A DNA stretch of 6,582 nucleotides from Pseudomonadota bacterium (GTDB lineage: Bacteria > Pseudomonadota > Alphaproteobacteria > Rhizobiales > Rhizobiaceae). Of the stretch, positions 1 to 5,812 are shown one piece after another; the stretch's first letter is position 1, and each line of letters opens with the position of its first letter. The DNA lies in assembly GCA_023428515.1 (NCBI GenBank), contig JAEYXI010000589.1, positions 1 to 6,582 on the forward strand, read 5' to 3'. Below the pieces are notes generated by a model that was not told the origin of the DNA, did not search any database, and saw nothing but the letters and a program-made list of their open reading frames with translations. A program made the position numbers and the translations under genes.

Positions 1-1
1 G

Positions 2-187
2 TATTCCACGCTCCAGGCCAAAAAGATCGAGGCCGACCGGGTCGCGCTGGAAAAAGAGGGCGTCAAGTTCCATGAGGCCGACCGCGACGCCTTCCGCGAG
101 GTCTCGCGCTCCTTCTACAACGGCAGGATCAACGCCGCGTGGAGCGAGGAACTGCGGGACAAGATCCGCGATATCGTCGCTGGCTGA
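2..187 (+). CDS. TRAP transporter solute-binding protein (DctP family), C-terminal fragment
   Basis: The frame is open from the left edge and ends at TGA 185-187, giving 61 residues that begin YSTLQAKKIEADR and end DKIRDIVAG. The fragment has the closing helices typical of DctP-type periplasmic receptors: a charged helix, then a 'GVKFHEADRDAFREVSRSFY' segment, which corresponds to the family pattern of Gly-Val plus an acidic residue followed by a Phe-Arg helix. DctP proteins capture an organic or sugar acid in the periplasm and hand it to the DctQ/DctM membrane pair. Those two genes follow directly on the same strand, which strongly supports the call. The ligand-binding residues, including the family's key arginine, lie outside the window, so the substrate cannot be read here. 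The gap to the next gene is about 140 bases and contains a perfect palindrome. Confidence 0.85.
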   Translation, partial: YSTLQAKKIEADRVALEKEGVKFHEADRDAFREVSRSFYNGRINAAWSEELRDKIRDIVAG

Positions 188-228
188 CCCGCGCACATCG
201 GCTGCCCCCGATACAGGCAGTGCGCGCG

Positions 229-248
229 CGGAGAGGCTAGCCTCTCCG
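229..248. repeat. Perfect 20-bp palindrome / hairpin between dctP and dctQ
   Basis: Bases 229-248 read the same on both strands. As RNA they fold into an 8-bp G/C-rich stem (229-236 with 241-248) closed by a CUAG tetraloop. No U-tract follows, so this is not a standard intrinsic terminator. It lies 41 bases after the dctP stop and 84-104 bases before the dctQ start choices. It could be an mRNA-stabilising or attenuating hairpin that lets the receptor be made in excess over the membrane subunits, as is known for binding-protein-dependent transport operons, or a DNA operator for a dimeric regulator. The palindrome is seen directly; its role is inference. Confidence 0.6.
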
Positions 249-319
249 TTCGGGCACGGAGCTTAGATAGCGCCTGCCCGCGGCGAGGCCCTCCGGTCGC
301 TCAAATGCCCCGCCACCAT

Positions 320-325
320 GGAAAG
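320..325 (+). promoter_or_regulatory. Ribosome-binding site favouring the dctQ start at 332
   Basis: GGAAAG at 320-325 lies 6 bases before ATG 332. The earlier in-frame ATG at 305 has no purine-rich site at a normal distance; the nearest is GAGG at 283-286, 18 bases away. This is why the downstream start is preferred. Confidence 0.5.
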
Positions 326-331
326 CTTTGC

Positions 332-886
332 ATGCTGCGAACCTCCCTACGATTCATCTCGAGGCTGGACGAATGGCTGGAAGAGGGGCTTCCGGGCTTG
401 CTCGTCGCCTTCATGGCGGTGGGAATCACGGTCGGCGTCTTCGCGCGCTACCTGTTCCATGCGCCGATATCGGGTATCCCGGAACTGGCTACCAACGCCA
501 TGATCTGGGTCGTCTTCCTGGGATCGGCGGCGGTGACCCGGCGCGGACTCCACATCGCGCTGGACGTGACCACGAATGGCCTGCCGCCGCGGCTCAAGGC
601 CGGCTGCGCCATTTTCGCCGGCCTGTGTACCGCGACCGTGCTTGCCTTCATGGTCGTCTGGTCGTGGCGATATCTGAGCACCACCCATCGGATTCTGCCG
701 ATGACGGGGATACCGCTATTCCATGCCTGGATCGCGTTGCCGCTCGGAGGAGCATTGATGCTTTTCCACGAACTCGTCGCGTTGGGTCGCAGCGTAAAAG
801 GGCTGATCGACGGAGATTTCGACTATCCGAGCGGCTCCTTCGACGACCATTTCGCGGGCGATGAAGAATTTCGGGAAGATTTGTAA
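332..886 (+). CDS. dctQ: TRAP transporter small permease subunit (DctQ family)
   Basis: This 184-residue protein is the small membrane subunit of a tripartite ATP-independent periplasmic transporter. In this family it pairs with DctM to couple solute entry to the sodium gradient. Four hydrophobic segments are visible at about residues 19-42, 56-69, 91-113 and 129-149. Between the first two and just after the second is the family pattern: an 'IPELATNAMIWVVFLGSA' stretch followed by 'GLHIALD', matching the usual Glu...Trp...Gly-Ala...His-Ile-x-x-Asp signature. The C-terminal tail (about 164-184) is strikingly acidic and probably cytoplasmic. ATG 332 is chosen for its ribosome-binding site; ATG 305 would add nine residues (MPRHHGKLC). 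The TAA stop shares its last base with the dctM start, indicating translational coupling. Family call is firm; substrate is unknown. Confidence 0.93.
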   Translation: MLRTSLRFISRLDEWLEEGLPGLLVAFMAVGITVGVFARYLFHAPISGIPELATNAMIWVVFLGSAAVTRRGLHIALDVTTNGLPPRLKAGCAIFAGLCTATVLAFMVVWSWRYLSTTHRILPMTGIPLFHAWIALPLGGALMLFHELVALGRSVKGLIDGDFDYPSGSFDDHFAGDEEFREDL

Positions 887-2172
887 TGACACCTGAACTG
901 TCCCTCATGGCCGTGATCTTCGTGGTCCTTATGATCGCTCGGGTTCCGGTCGCCTTCGCGATCATGGGTTCGGTGATCAGCTACTTCCTGGTGACGCCTC
1001 AAGCGTCGCTGCTCTTTCCGCAGCGGCTGGCCTCCTCGCTGTCTTCCTTTCCCGTGCTTGCCATTCCCCTGTTCGTGCTAGCCGGAAGCATCATGGCCAG
1101 GGGCGGCCTGGCTATGCGGCTGATCCGGCTGGCCGATTCGCTGGTCGGGCACACGAAGGGAGGACTGGGGCAGGTCGCCGTCGTAAACAGCCTGTTCATC
1201 GGTGGCATGTCGGGTTCGGCGAAGGCCGATTCGGCCATCGACGCGAAGATCCTGGTGCCGGTTATGCGGCGCTACGGATACGATCTCGGCTTCTCCTCGG
1301 CACTGGCGGCGGCGTCGGGCATCATCGCGCCGCTAATCCCGCCTAGCATCGGCCTGATACTATACGGCTTGCTGGCGAACGTCTCAATTGGGCACCTCTT
1401 CATCGCGGGGATTGTTCCCGGCTTCCTGGTGGCGATCGCGCTGATGATCGTGGTGCGGATCCAGGCGACACGTCGCGGCTTCGGCATCGTGCGCGAACAG
1501 CGCCTGCCGCTGCGCGAAGTAATGAAACGCATCTACGCATCGTGGCACGCCTTGATGATCCCGGTCGGCATCATCGGCGGGCTTCGCGTCGGCGTGTTCA
1601 CGCCAACTGAACTGGCGGCCGTGGTCGCCGTCTACTCCATCATCATTAGCATGTTCGTCTATAAAGAACTCGACTGGAAGGGGCTGCGCACGGTCTTCAT
1701 CGAGTCGGCGCTGCTGACCGCCACGATCCTGATCATCATCAGCGCGGCGGGCGCGCTCGGCTATGTGCTCACGCTGGAGCAGATTCCCCACAAGATCGCG
1801 GATGCCCTAATCATCACCTTCAAGGATCCGCTGATCGCGCTGCTGGTCATCAACGTCGTGCTGCTGCTTCTCGGAATGATTATGGAATCGACCTCCCTGC
1901 TGGTGATCGTTACCCCGGTCCTGGCGCCTGCGATGATCGCTTTGGGTGTGGACCCGGTCCAGTTCGGCATCATCCTCGTGTTCAACATGACCTTGGGGGG
2001 AATTACGCCGCCAGTCGGCGGGAACATGTTCACCGTGATGGCCATCACCGGCGTCCGCATGACGACCTTCACGCGCGAGATCCTGCCCTTCCTCGCCGCT
2101 CTGATTGTCGTGCTTCTCTTGCTGACCTACGTGCCGGTGCTTTCGACCGGGCTTCCCGCCCTCCTGCTCTGA
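886..2172 (+). CDS. dctM: TRAP transporter large permease subunit (DctM family)
   Basis: This 428-residue protein is the main transport channel of the TRAP system, at the usual length for stand-alone DctM proteins. It is very hydrophobic throughout, with about a dozen membrane segments. Family signatures are visible: 'FVLAGSIMARGGL' near residue 63, the 'GGMSGSAKADSAIDAKILVP' block at 106-125, 'GIIAPLIPPS' near 145, 'TPTELAAVVAVYS' near 239 and 'TPPVGGNMF' near 374. The Gly-rich and Pro-Pro loops correspond to the re-entrant hairpins that form the Na+ and substrate sites in this family. GGGAAG at 873-878, inside the end of dctQ, is a well-placed ribosome-binding site 7 bases before ATG 886, and the ATGA/TAATG arrangement fits coupled translation. 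With DctP and DctQ it forms one inner-membrane importer. Confidence 0.96.
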   Translation: MTPELSLMAVIFVVLMIARVPVAFAIMGSVISYFLVTPQASLLFPQRLASSLSSFPVLAIPLFVLAGSIMARGGLAMRLIRLADSLVGHTKGGLGQVAVVNSLFIGGMSGSAKADSAIDAKILVPVMRRYGYDLGFSSALAAASGIIAPLIPPSIGLILYGLLANVSIGHLFIAGIVPGFLVAIALMIVVRIQATRRGFGIVREQRLPLREVMKRIYASWHALMIPVGIIGGLRVGVFTPTELAAVVAVYSIIISMFVYKELDWKGLRTVFIESALLTATILIIISAAGALGYVLTLEQIPHKIADALIITFKDPLIALLVINVVLLLLGMIMESTSLLVIVTPVLAPAMIALGVDPVQFGIILVFNMTLGGITPPVGGNMFTVMAITGVRMTTFTREILPFLAALIVVLLLLTYVPVLSTGLPALLL

Positions 2173-2179
2173 CCCTTCC

Positions 2180-2208
2180 CGTGACGGATCTCGACGCGGC
2201 CCGTCACG
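2180..2208. repeat. Inverted repeat between dctM and the dehydratase gene
   Basis: CGTGACGG at 2180-2187 pairs perfectly with CCGTCACG at 2201-2208 across a 13-base loop. It starts 8 bases after the dctM stop in a 78-base gap. An A-rich rather than T-rich stretch follows, so an intrinsic terminator for the + strand is unlikely. It may be an mRNA processing or stabilising hairpin or a regulator site; the sequence does not decide. Confidence 0.45.
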
Positions 2209-2250
2209 AAAATCTCCCATAGCGAAACCAATCGAGGCACAAGAATCGCC

Positions 2251-3282
2251 ATGCCCACAATCACGGATGTTCGTGCCGTCCAGCCCGACCTCGAGCGCGC
2301 GCCGCCGGACTGGCGGCTCTGGTTCGGGCAGGTCGCCATCCGGATGGACACCGATGACGGGCTCGTCGGCTACGGCGTTTCGGGCGGTGGCGTTGCGGCC
2401 ACCACCGCCGTCAATGCGCTTTTTCGCAAGGCGCTGGTCGGCATGGACACCATCGATACGGATGGCATAGGCCGCGCCATGCGTTCGATTAGTGCACCAT
2501 ACGGCCAAAGCGGGCTTTCCATGATGGCCATGAGCGGCGTCGACCTCGCGGCGTGGGACATCAACGCCAAAGCGCGAAAGACCAGCATGGCCGGCGTCCT
2601 GGGCGGCGCGAAGGTCTCGCGCATACCGGGTTATGTGACCGACCCGGAGTCGATCTCGGAAGCGCAGGCGCCGGGCATCGAGGGGCTAAAATTGGCCGTG
2701 CGCAAGGACACGGGACCCGATGCGCTCGCGCGACAGGTGCGGCAGGCGCGGGAGATCCTGGGTGACGCTTTCAAAATCATGGTCGATGTCGGCATGAAAT
2801 GGGACTTCGAGACGGCCCTTTCGTTCTCGCGACAGGTGGCGGATTGCGATCTCGCCTGGCTGGAGGAACCGCTACCGGCACAGGATACAGAAGGCTACAG
2901 GCGCCTTCGCCAATCCTGCGAAATTCCCATCGCCGGTGGCGAGCACTGCTACAATATTGCCGAGTTCCGGCGCTTCATGGAAGCGGAGGCGCTTGACATC
3001 GTCCAGCCCGACATCACCTGGTGCGGCGGCATGTCGACGCTGGTCGAGGTCTACCGGATGGGCGAAGAGTTTGGGGTTCAGGTCTGTCCGCATCGGGGCG
3101 GCGACGTCTGGAGCCTTCCGGCCATAGCAGCGCTGGGCGACTATCGCCTGGCCGAGCAGGCGCGCCCCTGGACCCCGGAGCTGAACGGGCCTTTCGAACT
3201 GAACGATAGTGGCTACAGGATACCCGATAGCCACGGCTTCGGCACGGAAATAGATCTTTTCGGGCCAGAGACGGATCGATAA
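2251..3282 (+). CDS. Enolase-superfamily sugar-acid dehydratase, L-rhamnonate dehydratase-like
   Basis: This 343-residue protein belongs to the mandelate racemase/muconate lactonizing branch of the enolase superfamily, whose sugar-acid dehydratases remove water from an aldonic acid to give a 2-keto-3-deoxy acid, using Mg2+. The N-terminal capping domain (about 1-110) is followed by a TIM barrel. The three metal ligands are visible with the canonical 26-residue spacing: Asp179 (in IMVDVG), Glu205 (WLEEP) and Glu231 (AGGEH). Asp254 (VQPDITWCGG) and His281 (CPHRGG) form the Asp-His pair that acts in catalysis in this group, and the QPD-WCGG-TLVE stretch closely resembles L-rhamnonate dehydratase. 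The protein is some 60 residues shorter than the E. coli enzyme, and the expected Lys motif reads KLAVRK (147-152), so the exact substrate is uncertain. It lies 78 bases after dctM, and the only upstream GAGG (2234-2237) is rather far from the ATG. The product could feed the downstream dehydrogenase. Confidence 0.85.
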   Translation: MPTITDVRAVQPDLERAPPDWRLWFGQVAIRMDTDDGLVGYGVSGGGVAATTAVNALFRKALVGMDTIDTDGIGRAMRSISAPYGQSGLSMMAMSGVDLAAWDINAKARKTSMAGVLGGAKVSRIPGYVTDPESISEAQAPGIEGLKLAVRKDTGPDALARQVRQAREILGDAFKIMVDVGMKWDFETALSFSRQVADCDLAWLEEPLPAQDTEGYRRLRQSCEIPIAGGEHCYNIAEFRRFMEAEALDIVQPDITWCGGMSTLVEVYRMGEEFGVQVCPHRGGDVWSLPAIAALGDYRLAEQARPWTPELNGPFELNDSGYRIPDSHGFGTEIDLFGPETDR

Positions 3283-3304
3283 TCGCCGCTGCGGAAAGAG
3301 TGCG

Positions 3305-4249
3305 ATGTCCTTGACCATTCACATCACCGACCAGATCTACCCCGACACCGTCGCGGAGGTGGTTGCGGCCGCGCCCAACGCGAGCGTCCGCTATTTTGCC
3401 TCCCAGAAGGCGTTCGAGGCCTCGATAGGCGAAGCCGACATCGCCGCCGCTGTCAGCCTCGCCCCGGAGGCGTTGGCGCGGGCCGGCAAGCTGAAATGGC
3501 TGCAGAGTTGGGCGGCGGGCGCCGATCACACGCTCACACCCGAACTGGTCGCCAGTCCGATCGTCATAACCTCGGCCAAGGGTAACGGGGCCATCCCACT
3601 GGCGGAGCATGCCATGATGCTGATGCTGATGCTCGACCGGGACGCGCCCCGCTCCTTCCGCGCACAGGCACAAGGAAAATGGGACCGGTTCCTCCACGGC
3701 GAGTTGTGCGGGAAAACTTGCGGCATCGTGGGAACCGGCCATGCGGGCGCCGACCTGGCGCTGAAGGCGAAAGCGTTCCACATGCGAGTGCTGGGCCTCA
3801 GGCGCGGCACGCAGGCTCTGCCCAATTTCGACCGCATGTTCATGCGTGCGCAATTGTACGAATTCCTCGCCGAATGCGACTTCGTCGTCGTCACCGCGCC
3901 GCTGACGCCGGAAACGCGGTCGATGATCGGACGCAAGGCGTTCGCGGCGATGAAGCCGACAGCGCATTATGTGTGCGTTTCGCGCGGCGGGATCGCCGAC
4001 GACGATGCGTTGTATGAGGCACTTCGCAACGGGCGGATTGCAGGGGCAGGTCTTGATGCGCATGTCGTCGAGCCTCTTCCAGCCGACGCCCGATTCCGCA
4101 ATCTCGATAACGTCATCATTACTCCGCACCATGGTGCGGCCACGATGGAGAGTCGCCGTCGCGCGGTCGAAATCTTCACCGACAATATTCGAAGGTTTCT
4201 CGCTGGAGAATCTCTCGTGAATCTGGTGGACAAACGCGCTGGATATTGA
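3305..4249 (+). CDS. D-2-hydroxyacid dehydrogenase (NAD(P)-binding)
   Basis: This 314-residue protein has the D-isomer-specific 2-hydroxyacid dehydrogenase fold. The family reversibly interconverts 2-oxo acids and D-2-hydroxy acids. The nucleotide-binding loop G-T-G-H-A-G (143-148) sits in a GIVGTGHAG context, and the catalytic residues are visible: Arg227 (VSRGGI), Glu256 (HVVEPLP) and His275 (TPHHGAAT). After the second Rossmann strand the usual acidic residue that selects NAD is replaced by LGLRRG (163-168), and two arginines there suggest NADP(H) use. A strong ribosome-binding site, GGAAAGAG at 3293-3300, precedes the ATG by 4 bases. The gene follows the dehydratase by 22 bases and is the last intact gene of the operon. 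It may reduce the 2-keto acid made by the dehydratase or oxidise the imported hydroxy acid. Glyoxylate/hydroxypyruvate reductase is an alternative within the same family. Confidence 0.9.
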   Translation: MSLTIHITDQIYPDTVAEVVAAAPNASVRYFASQKAFEASIGEADIAAAVSLAPEALARAGKLKWLQSWAAGADHTLTPELVASPIVITSAKGNGAIPLAEHAMMLMLMLDRDAPRSFRAQAQGKWDRFLHGELCGKTCGIVGTGHAGADLALKAKAFHMRVLGLRRGTQALPNFDRMFMRAQLYEFLAECDFVVVTAPLTPETRSMIGRKAFAAMKPTAHYVCVSRGGIADDDALYEALRNGRIAGAGLDAHVVEPLPADARFRNLDNVIITPHHGAATMESRRRAVEIFTDNIRRFLAGESLVNLVDKRAGY

Positions 4250-4549
4250 AGACAACCTATGGCGACCGACTGCTCGCCACAATCAGCCTCGATGCTCTGA
4301 AAAGGATGATGCTGCTTGGTAGAAAACACTGCAATATGCACCTATTTCTCTGAGACAACATCTAAGCCATTGTCCGCTACGTCGGAACGCTCGGCTATTG
4401 GAAAGACGCCCAGCGTCGACGGGGAGAAGGCAATACTCAAAGCGGCAGGTGACCTGAACGCCGACTAATCCTCGGATTGTTCAGAACATTTGCGTGTCCT
4501 CGAAGGCCAGCTTTTTGGACCAGCTGAGGCTGCGGGCTTTCCAAGGGAT

Positions 4550-4682
4550 GCTCGAGCGCATTGGGTCTGGCAAGCTCGGTCTCGCGCTTCTTGCCGCCGC
4601 GCTTGATAGTCAATTGCGCGTGATAGGCCGTAGTGCCGGTCCGTCGTTTTCTCGGAATTATCGTACCCGTGGTTTGCCTCAA
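4550..4682 (-). pseudogene. Tyrosine-recombinase (phage-type integrase) N-terminal remnant
   Basis: Read on the - strand from ATG 4682, the product starts MRQTTGTIIPRKRRTGTTAY and continues with HAQLTIKRGGKK and RETELARPNALE. This matches the N-terminal, arm-DNA-binding part of many proteobacterial site-specific integrases: a T-I-x-x-R-x-R-x-x-G-T-x-x-Y-x-A-Q strand pair, a K-R-x-G-K turn, then a helix ending in R-E-x-E-L-x-x-P-x-A-L-E. In intact relatives about 15-20 residues containing an R-x-F-D-x-x-x-A-A-x-x-W motif separate K-R-x-G-K from R-E-x-E-L. Here they are missing without a frame change, suggesting an internal deletion. After residue 44 the likeness stops, and the frame ends at 4437 after 81 codons, far short of the usual 300-400. 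The catalytic Arg/His/Tyr domain is absent, so no activity is expected. The gene reads away from dusA. Family assignment is by eye. Confidence 0.6.
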
Positions 4683-4686
4683 TCAT

Positions 4687-4697
4687 GGTACTGCATG
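4687..4697 (+). repeat. Repeat copy 1 (GGTACTGCATG) near the integrase remnant
   Basis: This copy differs by one base from the copy at 4770-4780. The match continues into the following bases (AACCA here against GAACCCA there, with one extra G), so the shared unit is about 16-17 bp. It lies just upstream of the integrase remnant's start on the - strand. Confidence 0.5.
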
Positions 4698-4705
4698 AAC
4701 CACAG

Positions 4706-4724
4706 CGGTACAGCATTGCTGTAC
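4706..4724. repeat. Repeat copy 2, part of a 17-bp palindrome
   Basis: CGGTACAGCAT at 4706-4716 is repeated exactly at 4769-4779. Here it is also half of a palindrome: GTACAGCA (4708-4715), one central T, then TGCTGTAC (4717-4724). The copies start 20 and then 63 bp apart, close to whole numbers of helical turns. That fits binding sites for an integrase arm domain, an excisionase or a dimeric repressor in front of an integrase gene. The function is inferred. Confidence 0.55.
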
Positions 4725-4768
4725 TTTGACCTCAAAAATGAGCTTAAGCAGGCAAAAGAGGGCTCGAA

Positions 4769-4786
4769 CGGTACAGCATGGAACCC
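4769..4786 (+). repeat. Repeat copy 3 (CGGTACAGCAT plus GGAACCCA)
   Basis: This copy matches copy 2 exactly over 11 bp and copy 1 over about 16 bp with one substitution and one inserted base. It sits 28 bases before the preferred dusA start, so the repeat family fills the space between dusA and the integrase remnant. Confidence 0.5.
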
Positions 4787-4813
4787 ATCTAAGTTACTGT
4801 GATAAAAAGAAAA

Positions 4814-5809
4814 ATGAGTAATTATAAAGACCTCCACCTAAGCATCGCACCCATGATGGACTGGACGGATCGGCATTGTCGGTTCTTCCATCGCCAACTG
4901 ACGCGCCGTTCGCTGCTCTACACGGAGATGGTGGTGGCGGATGCGGCGATCCATGGCGTGCGCGACAGGCTGCTGGGTTTCGATGCGGAAGAACACCCTG
5001 TCGCGCTGCAGCTTGGCGGTTCCGATCCGGCAAAGCTCGCAGAGGCGGCGAGGATCGGAGAGGGTTTCGGCTATGACGAGATCAACCTCAATGTCGGCTG
5101 CCCGTCCGACCGCGTGCAGTCCGGCACGTTCGGCGCCTGCCTGATGAAGACGCCGGCGCTGGTCGCCGAGTGCGTCGAGGCGATGAAGAGCGCGGTGAAA
5201 ATTCCAGTCACCGTGAAGTGCCGCATCGGCGTCGACGATCAGGATCCTGAGGTTGCGCTCGACACGCTGGCGGCTGATGTTTTCGCGGCCGGTGCCGACG
5301 CGCTCTGGGTGCATGCGCGCAAAGCATGGCTCGAGGGGCTTTCGCCCAAGGAGAATCGCGACATCCCGCCGCTCGACTACGGCCGGGTCTATCGCATCAA
5401 GCAGAAATATCCTGACCGTTTCATCGGCATCAATGGCGGCATCCGCTCGCTCGAGGAAGCACAGACCCATCTCGCACATGTCGATGGCGCCATGCTCGGT
5501 CGCGCCGCCTACCACACGCCGGGCATCCTCGCCGGTGCCGACGCCGCATTCTACGGCGAGGCTGAGCGGCCTTTCGATCCAGAGGCGCTGCTCGAAACGA
5601 TGTCGGCTTATGCGGAACGTCACATCGCTGACGGCGGACGGCTCGGACATGTCACGCGTCACATGGTCGGCCTGTTCCACGGCCTGCCTGGCGCGCGCCG
5701 CTACCGTCAGATTCTGTCCACGGACGCCACGAAGCCCGGCGCCGGACCGGAGGTGCTGCGCGAAGCCTTCGCGGCAGTCGAATTCAGCGCCGAACTGGAA
5801 GCGGCCTAG
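4814..5809 (+). CDS. dusA: tRNA-dihydrouridine(20/20a) synthase DusA
   Basis: This 331-residue flavoenzyme reduces uridine to dihydrouridine at positions 20 and 20a in the tRNA D-loop, with FMN and NADPH. The DusA hallmark 'IAPMMDWTDRHCRFF' is at residues 11-25. 'INLNVGCPSDRVQSGTFGA' (90-108) carries the catalytic Cys96. FMN-contacting residues are expected at Lys135 (VKCRIG) and His168 (HARKAWLEGLSPKENR), and 'INGGIRS' and 'GAMLGRAAY' form the phosphate-binding end of the barrel. The C-terminal helical domain (about 255-331) binds tRNA. Length agrees with E. coli DusA. ATG 4814 is preferred; an in-frame GTG at 4799 would add five residues (MIKRK), and neither has a clear ribosome-binding site. 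The first ten codons are A/T-rich and unlike the rest, suggesting that an inserted element supplied the 5' end. The gene converges with the protease gene, with 3 bases between stops. Confidence 0.95.
   Translation: MSNYKDLHLSIAPMMDWTDRHCRFFHRQLTRRSLLYTEMVVADAAIHGVRDRLLGFDAEEHPVALQLGGSDPAKLAEAARIGEGFGYDEINLNVGCPSDRVQSGTFGACLMKTPALVAECVEAMKSAVKIPVTVKCRIGVDDQDPEVALDTLAADVFAAGADALWVHARKAWLEGLSPKENRDIPPLDYGRVYRIKQKYPDRFIGINGGIRSLEEAQTHLAHVDGAMLGRAAYHTPGILAGADAAFYGEAERPFDPEALLETMSAYAERHIADGGRLGHVTRHMVGLFHGLPGARRYRQILSTDATKPGAGPEVLREAFAAVEFSAELEAA
4841..4875. other. Candidate attachment-site core at the 5' end of dusA
   Basis: The conserved codons for the Ala-Pro-Met-Met-Asp-Trp-Thr-Asp motif begin here, exactly where the sequence changes from A/T-rich (only 7 G/C in 4797-4830) to ordinary GC-rich dusA sequence. 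The 5' end of dusA is a documented target of a family of tyrosine integrases carried by prophages and islands, which recreate a complete dusA on insertion. An integrase remnant and repeats lie directly upstream. No second copy of this sequence is present in the window, so the far end of any element would be to the left. The exact core is not determined. Confidence 0.4.
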
Positions 5810-5812
5810 AGG

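Larger units (their letters stand above)
4250..4798. other. Gene-poor junction region, probable remains of an integrative element
   Basis: These 549 bases lie between the operon and dusA and hold no intact gene that I can support. The stretches 4280-4380 and 4690-4830 are visibly richer in A/T than the flanking genes. The region contains a - strand integrase remnant (about 4550-4682), an 11-bp repeat family at 4687-4780, and an A/T-rich lead-in to dusA. The part from 4250 to about 4545 shows only short open stretches with no recognisable homology. A 6-bp inverted repeat at 4260-4279 just after the dehydrogenase stop lacks a T-run and is at best a weak terminator. The mixture suggests a decayed insertion next to dusA. 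Confidence 0.55.

Noticed and set aside
311..321. GCCACCATGG around 318, a perfect eukaryotic Kozak context
   Set aside because: This is a bacterial operon and the ATG is out of frame with dctQ. The likeness is chance.
305..331. Upstream in-frame ATG at 305 as the dctQ start
   Set aside because: It has no ribosome-binding site at a normal distance, whereas ATG 332 has GGAAAG 6 bases before it. The extra residues add nothing recognisable. It remains possible.
4260..4279. 6-bp inverted repeat after the dehydrogenase stop as a transcription terminator
   Set aside because: The stem is short, the loop is 8 bases, and no T-run follows.
3014..4282. Long open frame of 422 codons on the - strand
   Set aside because: It is an antisense shadow of the dehydratase and dehydrogenase genes, both of which have clear family motifs and ribosome-binding or catalytic evidence on +.
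4319..4468. Short open stretch on + ending at TAA 4466-4468
   Set aside because: There is no ATG, no ribosome-binding site and no recognisable product. It could be debris of an old gene but cannot be supported.
4726..4754. TTGACC at 4726-4731 as a -35 box for dusA
   Set aside because: No convincing -10 box is found at 16-18 bases downstream, so a promoter cannot be placed here.
4494..4802. Open frame of 102 codons on + between the operon and dusA
   Set aside because: It runs antisense to the integrase remnant, crosses the repeat cluster, and its product resembles nothing I recognise.
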